Of a stretch of 64,000 bases of DNA, positions 25,373-34,279 are shown in pieces (the stretch's first letter is position 1; the number at the start of each line of letters is the position of its first letter). The DNA is from Clostridiales bacterium (lineage in GTDB: Bacteria; Bacillota; Clostridia; Lachnospirales; Lachnospiraceae). Under the pieces are notes generated by a model. That model was given only the letters and a program-made list of their open reading frames with translations. It searched no databases and was not told where the DNA came from. Location of the stretch: positions 25,957 to 89,956 of the forward strand of contig JAJQAC010000064.1 in the NCBI GenBank assembly GCA_021204025.1. The letters run 5' to 3'. A program made the translations under genes and the position numbers.

Positions 25373-26446
25373 ATGGACTACTGGTATTCAAAAACAATCT
25401 ACAGGAAGATCATACTGATCTTATCGGCGATACAGCTTCTGGGATTTTTCCTGTTTCCTTATGCGTATGCTTCTTCCAAGAGCCTGAATTCGCTGGCAAA
25501 TATGCTCCGGAAATATTCGGGGGTTACCTTCCCGGAAAAGCTGACCGGATTTGCATATCTGAACCTGCTTCTTGATATAAACAACGATGACGCAATGTTC
25601 CTGATCGGACTTCTGATCCTGATGATCGTCGTCGTAGTCATCCATGCGTTGGGGAAAAAGCGTTCAAGCTATTCCGCATCTTTGGGCATTGAACTGATTA
25701 TCCTGATGTTTAACTATATTTTTATTGACGCGGCAGACAGTATCAGAGGATACCAGTTTTCGAAAGGCGCTGTGCTGATTATACTGGTTGATCTCCTGAT
25801 TCTGGTATCGTCTGTATTGGGTATGCTTTTTGAAAGGAAAGCTCAGGCCGCTCTGAGCGTCAATGGCGGATCGGCCGGATCTTTCGATTCGGAGAAGTTC
25901 GCGCAGGATATGGGTACGGCAGGCAATGTGATCGTAAACCTTGCCAGACAGGCGGGAGCACAGCTGGCCAAAATACCGGGTGCAGTGCGCAATACCGTTG
26001 ATTCCGCTAAGGATTCATCGGGATCTTCCTCCTACTCATCATCGAGAAATGCAAATCAGACAAGGCCGGTTTCCCGCCCGGCTTCATCCCGTCCGGGTAC
26101 TGCTTCATCCGCGCCGGTGCAAAGCGCGATCCCGCAGACCGGTGTGATGACCGGCGTGAGGGGAGCCTTTGCGGGAGCTCAGATTCCGTTAAACAGCGGG
26201 GAAGAGATGGTAGTCGGCCGCAGCGCGGATATCTGTAATATCATCCTGGAGGGAGATCTGATCAGCCGCAAGCACTGTACCATCTGCTATGACGGCAGAA
26301 CCGGATATTATGTTGTGACGGATTTCTCAGGAAACGGTACCTTTATCGGAAGCGGAGCAAAACTGCCTCAGGGGAAGAAAACGTCACTCGCGCCGGGCAC
26401 CGTGATCTGGATCGGGAGTAAGGATGTGAGCTTCCAGCTGGGTTAG
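25373..26446 (+). CDS. Polytopic membrane protein with C-terminal FHA domain, second copy
   Basis: A 357-residue protein with about four membrane segments in the first 160 residues, a Ser/Arg/Pro-rich linker (about 215-258) and a canonical FHA domain (about 258-357; V-G-R-S, S-R-K-H, S-G-N-G-T). Both membrane FHA proteins begin their FHA domain with G-x-x-T-G-V/I-R-G-A, so they arose by duplication. AAAAGGAG precedes the ATG. The long flexible linker is absent from the first copy. Confidence 0.82.
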   Translation: MDYWYSKTIYRKIILILSAIQLLGFFLFPYAYASSKSLNSLANMLRKYSGVTFPEKLTGFAYLNLLLDINNDDAMFLIGLLILMIVVVVIHALGKKRSSYSASLGIELIILMFNYIFIDAADSIRGYQFSKGAVLIILVDLLILVSSVLGMLFERKAQAALSVNGGSAGSFDSEKFAQDMGTAGNVIVNLARQAGAQLAKIPGAVRNTVDSAKDSSGSSSYSSSRNANQTRPVSRPASSRPGTASSAPVQSAIPQTGVMTGVRGAFAGAQIPLNSGEEMVVGRSADICNIILEGDLISRKHCTICYDGRTGYYVVTDFSGNGTFIGSGAKLPQGKKTSLAPGTVIWIGSKDVSFQLG

Positions 26447-26507
26447 TCAGTACCCGGCGGTTTATCCGGCAATTGCCGGGAATATCGGTTGTCAGGGGAG
26501 ACAGGGA

Positions 26508-29078
26508 ATGAGAAGATTGAGAAAGAAGATTCGGCGTATGGCGGCGTTCTTTCTGGCTGCTGTGATGACTGGCAGTCTGGCTGGCTGTTCGGATAAAGAA
26601 GTACCGGGAGTCAATCGGTCAAAGGAGGAAAATCCGTTTTCCCTGGAAGAACTGGGTGAGCTGCCGGAGCCGACGACCTTTCCGGCAGCGGGATATCTGG
26701 GCGTCACCGTCCCGGTGGATAAAAGTATTGACAGGGAAGGTCTGACAAATGTTACTTTCCGTGACAGTTATCTGCCGGTGATTGTCGATGAAAATCATGT
26801 CGTTTACGGAAAGCTGGATTCGCTGCAGGAACTGCTGGATTTTGCGCTCTTTTCGGCTGAAACTCCGGATCACGTAAAGGCGACGCTTGGAAAAACGAGT
26901 ATTTATCTGACTTCTGGTTCCAGCATTGCGACCTGCGGGAATTCTCTTTTCAACGTGAATGTCGATATGGGAAATCAGACGATCTATTATGAAGATAACT
27001 GGTACGTTCCCCTGGATGCCTTCCTGCGGATGACCGGTCTGAGAGGAGATTATTTCGGAGGAGAGACCAGCGCAGGGACAGTTCCTCTGCTCATGCTCCA
27101 GAGGGAGGAAACGGTTCTGGACCGTATCGAGGATTTTTATCCTCTGATGTATTCTACTTATGCCTTTGATTATGGAAAGGATATCGGCTACTCCGAGGCA
27201 GTACAGGACGCGCTTAATATGAACGCGTTGATTGCGGCATATACCAATGGCTTGGGCAGCTTGGACAGTTACAGCTGGAGATATCTGATCATGCAGTACG
27301 CAGATAATTCCCTCGATTATCTGAACTCAAAATATATCCGGATGTTCGCGGACGCTATGCTGCAGATGGATGAGGATCAGGCGTCTGCACTTTTGAAGCA
27401 TAAAACAACAGCGAAGGATTTTCTCAGCAGCGTTTATTCTGTGGCGTCCAGAGAGGTGAAGGCAACAAGCAAAAGTATTAGGGAGAGCGCAAAAAAATAT
27501 CTTGAGGTAAAGGTAGATGCGAAGCAGGTGGATGGCAATTATGCTGACGGAATTGATGAATACCTGAAAGGGCTGAGTGTGGCGAGCGATGTCCGTTCTA
27601 CGGCAAAACGGCTTGCGTCCTATGTTTCTCTTGCGGCGAGCTTTGACAGCGGCGACGTATGGATGAAGGAAGCCTGCGAGCGGTTTCTGGCGAAAAAAGA
27701 CAGCCTTTCCTCGCCGGCGTTGGACGATTCTCTGTATCAGGTATTTTCGGATCGGGTAGACGCCTACGGAAGTTCGGGTCTCTCCCTCGACGTTCAGAAA
27801 CAGTGGTGGGTGGACAATCTTGCCAGTGTCGTGGCCAGCGGTGTAAGCAAACTGGGAGTTTCCTATTTTGGAACCGTAACCTTTGCGTCCGGCTTGTGGA
27901 AAATGGGAACTAATATGCTGTTCGGTGAGGAACTGAATCAGACGGAGGGCTATCTGACAGGGGTGCAGGGAATCCTGTATGAGACAGATGCCATGGCGGT
28001 GCTGGAACAGATCTATAAGGAAGATTTCCTGCTGCAGGGAGGCAAAAAAACGTGGACAGCTGAAGATGAGGCAGAACTGCGATACGCTCTTTGCAATGTG
28101 GTCAAGGCCTGTTATTTGACACGGTATTTCGGTATGATTGGAGCCGGCATTGGGCTTACGAAATCAGACAGTCTTGCTCAACGTCAGAACAATCTGCAGA
28201 GTGAGTTAGTGCAGTTCCTTGTAGCTTTTTCGGATGTGGAAAGATCCTTCGGCATGATGCCGGGAGATCTGGCAAATCTGAAGATCGACGAGTCCGTGCA
28301 TTATCCTTATGTACTTTTTACGCTGACCGAACTGACCGGCCAGGTCTTAAGCTGGGAAGATGAGAACCCGGTCTCCGGCGTGGAATTGCAGTTGAAGGAA
28401 GAGGACGGCACAGTTCTTGCCGAGTGTGTGACCGATGAGCAGGGGTGGTTTGACATTTCCTTCGATATGGCGGGAGCAGATAGTCTGGATACAGATTCGG
28501 CGGCAGTGCGGGTGTTGACAGCCGAGATGAATTATAAGAAATATCCGCTGGTGATGCAGGATATGGAAATTACGAGCGGCAGGAAGTATCAGGTTAACGG
28601 GCTCCATGTGGGAGAACGTACGGAGGACAGGTTGATTTTCCTTGACGGTGCGAGGACGACAAATGACGGAAGGGTTATGCTTCTGGGGCGTGAGATCGAC
28701 CTGGGAGAGAATTCCTTTGCGATGGACGTACCGGATTATCAGGGAGGGATCGCGTACACAGCGTATTTTTCTGCGACGGGAGAGTATGAGGTACTGGAGC
28801 AGAACTCGTATCTGCTGCGGGATGGTGTGACCTTTGGTTCTTTTTATACGGCTTCGATGCCGGAGGGCGGACTGGCAGATACGCTGATGCAGATTACAGG
28901 TGTCGCCGGTTCCGTGCTGCCGGATGCTCTTTTAAACCGGGAGATGCACACGGAGAGCGAGATCAATGACTTTGTGGAGGCTTACCGAAAACTGAACCAG
29001 GAGCAATCGCCGGTGCTGGTGATTACGACGGTGAACAGTGAAGTAAAGGCGGCAGAACCTTCCAATATCAATCAGTAG
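26508..29078 (+). CDS. Large uncharacterised lipoprotein of the signalling island
   Basis: An 856-residue exported lipoprotein. The signal peptide ends in S-L-A-G-C (Cys27). Residues about 85-195 resemble a copper-amine-oxidase-N / stalk-type domain (Y-L-P-V-I-V-D-E-N then W-Y-V-P-L-D-A-F-L-R). A long helical middle (about 210-600) has no family I recognise. A carboxypeptidase-regulatory or CnaB-like beta domain lies near 620-690 (V-S-G-V-E-L-Q-L-K-E-E-D-G-T-V-L-A). Its position between the FHA proteins and the receptor kinases suggests an outer-face partner or sensor for them. Confidence 0.75.
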   Translation: MRRLRKKIRRMAAFFLAAVMTGSLAGCSDKEVPGVNRSKEENPFSLEELGELPEPTTFPAAGYLGVTVPVDKSIDREGLTNVTFRDSYLPVIVDENHVVYGKLDSLQELLDFALFSAETPDHVKATLGKTSIYLTSGSSIATCGNSLFNVNVDMGNQTIYYEDNWYVPLDAFLRMTGLRGDYFGGETSAGTVPLLMLQREETVLDRIEDFYPLMYSTYAFDYGKDIGYSEAVQDALNMNALIAAYTNGLGSLDSYSWRYLIMQYADNSLDYLNSKYIRMFADAMLQMDEDQASALLKHKTTAKDFLSSVYSVASREVKATSKSIRESAKKYLEVKVDAKQVDGNYADGIDEYLKGLSVASDVRSTAKRLASYVSLAASFDSGDVWMKEACERFLAKKDSLSSPALDDSLYQVFSDRVDAYGSSGLSLDVQKQWWVDNLASVVASGVSKLGVSYFGTVTFASGLWKMGTNMLFGEELNQTEGYLTGVQGILYETDAMAVLEQIYKEDFLLQGGKKTWTAEDEAELRYALCNVVKACYLTRYFGMIGAGIGLTKSDSLAQRQNNLQSELVQFLVAFSDVERSFGMMPGDLANLKIDESVHYPYVLFTLTELTGQVLSWEDENPVSGVELQLKEEDGTVLAECVTDEQGWFDISFDMAGADSLDTDSAAVRVLTAEMNYKKYPLVMQDMEITSGRKYQVNGLHVGERTEDRLIFLDGARTTNDGRVMLLGREIDLGENSFAMDVPDYQGGIAYTAYFSATGEYEVLEQNSYLLRDGVTFGSFYTASMPEGGLADTLMQITGVAGSVLPDALLNREMHTESEINDFVEAYRKLNQEQSPVLVITTVNSEVKAAEPSNINQ

Positions 29079-29096
29079 TAAAGGGGACGTTAAGAT

Positions 29097-29816
29097 ATGA
29101 ATCCGACCAATCGCAGCCGTAATGGCGATCGCACCGGCAATAAAAATACCGGAAAGAAGAAAATCATACTCTGGTCTTCGATCATCGGCGGGAGCCTGCT
29201 GGTTTTTGTGCTTGCCATCAGTATGTTCATCATCTCGCGCAATACCTCAGCCGCGCAGAAGACCGCGGAGGAGTTTATCGCGCGTCTGGCCGCGGGCGAC
29301 CTGACTGTCGTACAGATGAAATATTATCCCACGGATGAGAGCAGCCGGGTTGTGCTGGAGGATGAGGATGGCAACAAAACTGCGCAGATCATCACGGAAC
29401 AGGATCTGATGACGATGTACGGTGAGGATCTGGTGATGGCGGGTCGCGAAGAAGAGGAAAAGTCTGCCCGTGAGCGAATGTTTGCGATTATCATGAGTAC
29501 CAGTCAGCTCTCCCCGAAGGTAAAGACTGTGCTGGGGGATCGCACAACGCTGCGTCTGAAGCTGTCGGGACCGGATTTTCGCCAGTGGATGGCTGATTTA
29601 AGCGATGATGAGATCCGGGAACTGATCTGGGGGACAGACGATATCGTCGATGCGCTTGAGAATCGTCTGAACGCCAGAGAGATACCGATGCGGATGATCA
29701 CGCTGCAGGTGCCAATGGTCAAACAGTCCGGATCATGGAAATTTGACATGGCAGGAGTACTGGAAAATGAGCTTTTCGGCGGGTTGCTGGATGGGCCGGA
29801 GATACAGGAGGAGTAA
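29097..29816 (+). CDS. Single-pass membrane protein with extracytoplasmic NTF2-like region
   Basis: A 239-residue protein with a basic N-terminus (1-22), one membrane segment (about 23-46) and an outer domain of about 190 residues. The pattern A-Q-K-T-A-E-E-F-I-A-R-L-A-A-G-D near the membrane and S-G-S-W-K-F-D-M near the end resembles NTF2-like/DUF4878 stress-type domains, but this is a weak match. It sits 3 nt before the zinc-ribbon kinase, whose ribosome site lies in its last codons, so it is probably co-translated with that receptor. Confidence 0.65.
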   Translation: MNPTNRSRNGDRTGNKNTGKKKIILWSSIIGGSLLVFVLAISMFIISRNTSAAQKTAEEFIARLAAGDLTVVQMKYYPTDESSRVVLEDEDGNKTAQIITEQDLMTMYGEDLVMAGREEEEKSARERMFAIIMSTSQLSPKVKTVLGDRTTLRLKLSGPDFRQWMADLSDDEIRELIWGTDDIVDALENRLNAREIPMRMITLQVPMVKQSGSWKFDMAGVLENELFGGLLDGPEIQEE

Positions 29817-29819
29817 AAG

Positions 29820-31958
29820 ATGCGTTGTCTGAACTGCATGAAAACCTATGAGGATTCTTACGGTGTATGTCCGTACTGCGGATTTGTTCCGGGGACGCCG
29901 CCGCGGGAAGCGTATCATCTCTATCCGGGGACCGTCTTAAAGAACCGTTATGAGATCGGCACAACTGTTGGTTTTGGCGGTTTTGGTATTACGTATCGTG
30001 CATGGGACAATGTCCTGGATAAGATGGTTGCAATCAAGGAGTACTATCCCAACGGTATGGTAAACCGCGTACCGGGAGAAAAGCAGGTAATCATCTACTC
30101 CGGGAAACGTGCGGATGAATTTCAGAACGGCAAGACCCGTTTCCTGGCTGAGGCCCGCAACATGGCCCGTTTTAATAAACATCCGAATATCGTCAACGTT
30201 TATGAATTTTTTGAAGAGAATAACACCGCCTATATCGCGATGGAATTTCTGGACGGAATTTCTTATAAGGATTACATAAAGAAATGCGGCGGCTCGGTGA
30301 GCGCGGAGGTCGCGGTGAGCGTGGTCACCTTGGTTCTGGACGCGCTGCGGGAGCTTCACAAAGTAAATATTATTCACCGTGATATCAGCCCGGACAATAT
30401 TTTCATGGTGGAACTGGGAGCGGGTTCCGGGCGTTACCGGGTCAAGCTGATTGACTTTGGCGCGGCGCGTTTTTCGAGCGGCGAGGAGGAAAAGACGCTC
30501 TCCATCATCTTAAAGCCGGGTTACGCGCCGCCGGAGCAGTACCGGAGCCGAAGTAAGCAGGGGCCGTGGACGGATATCTATGCGGTCGGAGCGGTGCTGT
30601 ATCGTTCGGTTACCGGCCGGATGCCGGATGAATCGGTCAACCGTATGATCGAGGATCACATGGCGCCGCCAAAGGCGCTGGTGCCGTCATTGCCGCAGTA
30701 TCTGAATGACAGTATTATGCGCGCGATGGCGCTCAATCAGGAGCTGCGATTTCAGAATGTGGATCAGTTCCGTGACGCGATCCAGAATAAGACAAAGGTG
30801 CTGGACGTTGGTGCAGAGCTGAAGCGCAGAAAACGGATCCGGGCGCTGGGCATCGCTGGAGCTGTGGTGCTGCTGGCAGGAGCAGGACTGGTGTGCCGGG
30901 GCATCTATGTACACAGACAAAACAGTCTTTACAACATTGCGGCGGCCATTACGGTGCAGATGCCGGATGTGAATGCTTCCCGGGTGGAAGAGGTAAATCT
31001 GGCTAGTCAGATCGGTGCCGGAGAGGACAACGGAGAGAGCAAACAGATTGACCTCGAATCTACGGAGGCAATGCTGGAGCGGATGTTGACGGAGTACGGA
31101 GAACGGTATCAGAAGGTATATGTCCTGCAGCAGACACCTGTGGAGGTGTCTGCCTATGATGATTATATCAGAGGTCAGGCGGGAGAAGAAGAGTTCCCAT
31201 CGGTCCTGGAGACCAGTGGGATTACGTCGGCGGATACCGGGGTCTGGCAGCGGCTTGGGACGCTGGATACCACCTATGAGACCATCGATACTACGGAGTA
31301 CTATTTTATGGGCGACGCTGCTTTTCAACAGAGCTTTGCGGCGGCGAAAAAGCAGATACCGGTTTCGTTTTGTGCGCCGGTGCTGTATGTGAATACGCAT
31401 CAGATTACCGATGAGGAAACGCTGAATCAGCTTGCGGATCTGATTTCTGTGAAGAGACTATCCGATGAAAATGGCGAACCGAGCTTTTGCGTGAGCGCGA
31501 CAGTACGGGATATGTACCGGGAAGCGTTCCGAGGGACGGACGAGGTGGATCAGATGGAGGAATTTGCAGCGCCCGGGACCGATGAAAAGGGCTATGAGCT
31601 CTTTTTAAGCAGGGAGAAAGCATATTATCTCGGGACCACGGATGATTATGAGGCGATCCGCGCAAGCCTGGGTGGGATCTACAGCATGGTTGTGATGGAT
31701 CAGCTGCAGTCTGATGGCCGGATTAAGGGGCAGTTTACTCATCTCTGGAGTATTGACGGTAATCTGACCGGTGATGCAAAATCAGCTGCGGACAGTCTGG
31801 TTTATTATCTGCTCAGCGAAAATGCGCAGGATATCTTCAATCTGCAGGATGGCAACGGGTTGTCGCTCAATAAGACCATGTTGTCCACCTATGTGAGCAG
31901 TAACGACGAGTTTGAGGATATCGTCGGGAAGCTGGATACGCTGCAGATGGAGTATTAA
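29820..31958 (+). CDS. Receptor Ser/Thr kinase with zinc ribbon and solute-binding-protein-like ectodomain
   Basis: A 712-residue receptor kinase. Residues 1-25 form a zinc ribbon (C-L-N-C ... C-P-Y-C). The kinase (about 40-310) is complete: G-F-G-G-F-G-I-T, A-I-K-E-Y, H-R-D-I-S-P-D-N, D-F-G and K-P-G-Y-A-P-P-E-Q-Y. One membrane segment lies at about 340-360. The outer 350 residues have no PASTA repeats. Instead they resemble the second half of sugar-ABC solute-binding proteins: I-P-V-S-F-C-A-P-V-L-Y-V-N, then F-L-S-R-E-K-A-Y-Y-L-G, then a W-S-I-D stretch, Y-Y-L-L-S-E-N-A-Q-D and L-S-L-N-K. The ligand is unknown. The SBP likeness is from pattern only. Confidence 0.88.
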   Translation: MRCLNCMKTYEDSYGVCPYCGFVPGTPPREAYHLYPGTVLKNRYEIGTTVGFGGFGITYRAWDNVLDKMVAIKEYYPNGMVNRVPGEKQVIIYSGKRADEFQNGKTRFLAEARNMARFNKHPNIVNVYEFFEENNTAYIAMEFLDGISYKDYIKKCGGSVSAEVAVSVVTLVLDALRELHKVNIIHRDISPDNIFMVELGAGSGRYRVKLIDFGAARFSSGEEEKTLSIILKPGYAPPEQYRSRSKQGPWTDIYAVGAVLYRSVTGRMPDESVNRMIEDHMAPPKALVPSLPQYLNDSIMRAMALNQELRFQNVDQFRDAIQNKTKVLDVGAELKRRKRIRALGIAGAVVLLAGAGLVCRGIYVHRQNSLYNIAAAITVQMPDVNASRVEEVNLASQIGAGEDNGESKQIDLESTEAMLERMLTEYGERYQKVYVLQQTPVEVSAYDDYIRGQAGEEEFPSVLETSGITSADTGVWQRLGTLDTTYETIDTTEYYFMGDAAFQQSFAAAKKQIPVSFCAPVLYVNTHQITDEETLNQLADLISVKRLSDENGEPSFCVSATVRDMYREAFRGTDEVDQMEEFAAPGTDEKGYELFLSREKAYYLGTTDDYEAIRASLGGIYSMVVMDQLQSDGRIKGQFTHLWSIDGNLTGDAKSAADSLVYYLLSENAQDIFNLQDGNGLSLNKTMLSTYVSSNDEFEDIVGKLDTLQMEY

Positions 31959-31993
31959 ATCCGAAATATTTACGGAATGACGGAGAAAAGATT

Positions 31994-34216
31994 ATGGAAC
32001 GTTTGTGTATGGGATGCATGGAGATGTACGATGACAAGCTGCCGGTATGTCCGCATTGCGGGTACGCGTTTAATACGCCGCCGAAGCAGTCTTATCATAT
32101 CGTACCGGGCTCGGTGCTGCATCAGCGGTTTATCGTGGGAAAGGTGCTGGGTTTCGGCGGTTTCGGCGTAACGTATCTCGGCTGGGATTATCTGATGCAG
32201 CGCAAGGTTGCGATCAAGGAATATCTGCCCAGCGAATTTGCGACACGTATGCCGACGCAGATGAAGGTGACGGTGTATTCCGGCGATAAGGAAGAGCAGT
32301 TTATGGACGGCCTGAAAAAGACCATCGATGAGGCGAGACGTCTGGCAAAATTTGAGACTGTGCCCGGGATCGTCCAGATCTATGACTGCTTTGAGGAAAA
32401 CGGAACCTCGTATATCGTCATGGAGTTCCTCGAGGGGATGTCGCTGAAGCAGTACATTGCCCGCACGGGGAAGATGACTGTGGATCAGGCGTTTTCGGTC
32501 GTCCAGCAGGTGGCGGTCGCCATGGAAGCAGTCCATCGGTCAGGGATCCTGCATCGGGATATCGCGCCGGATAATATCTATGTGCTGAACCCGGACGACC
32601 CGGATCATCTGAAGGTGAAGCTGCTGGACTTTGGCGCGGCGCGTTACGCGACGACAAAGCACAGCAAGAGTCTGTCTGTGATTATCAAACCCGGCTACGC
32701 GCCGGAGGAGCAGTATCGCAGCCGGGGGGATCAGGGAACGTGGACAGACGTCTATGCGCTGGCGGCGACCTTTTACAAGATGCTGACGGGAATTACACCG
32801 GAGGACGCGATGGAGCGGAGCGTGAAGGATGAGGTGAAACGTCCTTCTAAGCTGGGCGTCAAAATCTCCAAACCGATGGAAACCGCTCTGATGAATGCGC
32901 TTAATGTCAAGATCCAGGACCGCACTCAGACGATGGAGGAATTTGCTCAGGAGCTGATGGCGGCGGAGGTAAAAGAACGCAAGATCACAAAGACGAAGAA
33001 CGATGTGGGCGCGATACCGAAATGGGTGATCGGGCTGGCCGGCGCCGGTATTGCGGCAATTGTGGTTGTGGGAGTTCTGATCGGAACAGGAAAGATCCCG
33101 ATCGGCATCGGATGGGGACACAGCCAGATCGACGCGAATATGGCTCGTGTGCCAAATGTAGTCAACCATGACGCAGACGAGGCGGAGACGATGCTTTCCA
33201 ATGAAAGTCTCGGCATGAGCAGAGATCGGGTTACCTATTCAGAAGAGATACCGGCGAATATGGTTTCCTATCAGGAGATCCAGGCCGGCAGCACGGTAGA
33301 AAAGAATACCGATGTGGTTGTCTGGATCAGTCTCGGCGAACGAACCGGAGTAATCCCGTCGATCCTGGGCCAACAGCGGGAAGCTGCCGAGGAGATGCTG
33401 CAGGAGGCCGGTTTTGAGGATATTGAAATTGTAGAAGATACGGAAGCAGAGGGCATCTATAATTCGGTAGTTACGGTCAGCGAAGACGTCGGCAGCAGCG
33501 TCGGCCTGAAAACGACGATTACCATCACAATCTGTATGAATGAAAATGCCGAACGGGGAGACTCTTCGGAGCAGGTTGAAGTGCCGGATGTATCCGAACT
33601 GACAAAGGATGAGATCGAAAAAGTGATGGAAGAACTGGGACTGAAGATATCCTGGGTCGAGGAGTATCACGATACGATCGAAGAAGGCGCAGTGATCAGC
33701 CAGTCGCCGGAGAAGGGTGAGATGGCGAACAAGGATTCGTACATAGAGATTCACATCAGTCTTGGCGTGGAACAGGTATATCTGGAACTGGAGAATATCC
33801 TTTACCAGCCGAGAAGCAGCGCAGAGAAGGCGATTGAGGAGCAGGATCTTATAGTAGGAAAAGTGACCGAGGAGTACAGCGATTCCATTGCTTCCGGTAA
33901 TGTTATCCGGGTTCTGGGCGCGGACGGAAAGGAAATGCAGAATCAGGCCGCGCTGGATAAGGGAAGTTCACTTACCCTGGTGATCAGCAGAGGCAAGGAT
34001 CCGGCGAAACAGACCGCGGCGGCGAGAGAGACCGCGGCACCGACGCAGGCGCCGCAGACCACCGCAGCGCCGACACAGGCACCGGAAACGACCGCAGCGC
34101 CGACACAGGCGCCGGAGACAACGGCAGCACCGGAGACAACCGCGGCACCGGAGACAACGGCAGCGCCGACACAAGCTCCGACTAAGGATTCAGGGATGCC
34201 GGATATTAATTTCTAG
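31994..34216 (+). CDS. PASTA receptor Ser/Thr kinase with N-terminal zinc ribbon
   Basis: A 740-residue PrkC/Stk/IreK-type kinase. The zinc ribbon (C-M-G-C ... C-P-H-C-G) is at 1-26, the kinase at about 40-310 (H-R-D-I-A-P-D-N, D-F-G, K-P-G-Y-A-P-E-E-Q-Y) and the membrane segment at about 345-367. Four PASTA repeats (about 382-670) would bind peptidoglycan stem peptides or lipid II. A low-complexity T-A-A-P-T-Q-A-P tail (about 675-735) probably spans the wall. A zinc ribbon is not typical of PrkC itself. IreB, the known substrate of enterococcal IreK, is encoded at 45078 in this window. Confidence 0.93.
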   Translation: MERLCMGCMEMYDDKLPVCPHCGYAFNTPPKQSYHIVPGSVLHQRFIVGKVLGFGGFGVTYLGWDYLMQRKVAIKEYLPSEFATRMPTQMKVTVYSGDKEEQFMDGLKKTIDEARRLAKFETVPGIVQIYDCFEENGTSYIVMEFLEGMSLKQYIARTGKMTVDQAFSVVQQVAVAMEAVHRSGILHRDIAPDNIYVLNPDDPDHLKVKLLDFGAARYATTKHSKSLSVIIKPGYAPEEQYRSRGDQGTWTDVYALAATFYKMLTGITPEDAMERSVKDEVKRPSKLGVKISKPMETALMNALNVKIQDRTQTMEEFAQELMAAEVKERKITKTKNDVGAIPKWVIGLAGAGIAAIVVVGVLIGTGKIPIGIGWGHSQIDANMARVPNVVNHDADEAETMLSNESLGMSRDRVTYSEEIPANMVSYQEIQAGSTVEKNTDVVVWISLGERTGVIPSILGQQREAAEEMLQEAGFEDIEIVEDTEAEGIYNSVVTVSEDVGSSVGLKTTITITICMNENAERGDSSEQVEVPDVSELTKDEIEKVMEELGLKISWVEEYHDTIEEGAVISQSPEKGEMANKDSYIEIHISLGVEQVYLELENILYQPRSSAEKAIEEQDLIVGKVTEEYSDSIASGNVIRVLGADGKEMQNQAALDKGSSLTLVISRGKDPAKQTAAARETAAPTQAPQTTAAPTQAPETTAAPTQAPETTAAPETTAAPETTAAPTQAPTKDSGMPDINF

Positions 34217-34245
34217 AATATCAATTTCCAGGATATTAATTACTT
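34201..34245 (+). repeat. Three tandem 15-bp repeats across the kinase stop codon
   Basis: GGATATTAATTTCTA, GAATATCAATTTCCA and GGATATTAATTACTT are head-to-tail at 34201, 34216 and 34231. The first encodes the last codons of the PASTA kinase, and TAG at 34214-34216 ends the gene. The two extra copies are untranslated. This looks like local slippage duplication. Confidence 0.6.
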
Positions 34246-34279
34246 ATAATTTTATTTTAAGAAAAAGGAGGGCTTTTAG

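Noticed and set aside
34017..34190. Tandem repeat array resembling a CRISPR in the PASTA kinase 3' end
   Set aside because: The repeats are in-frame codons for a T-A-A-P-T-Q-A-P low-complexity tail without unique spacers.
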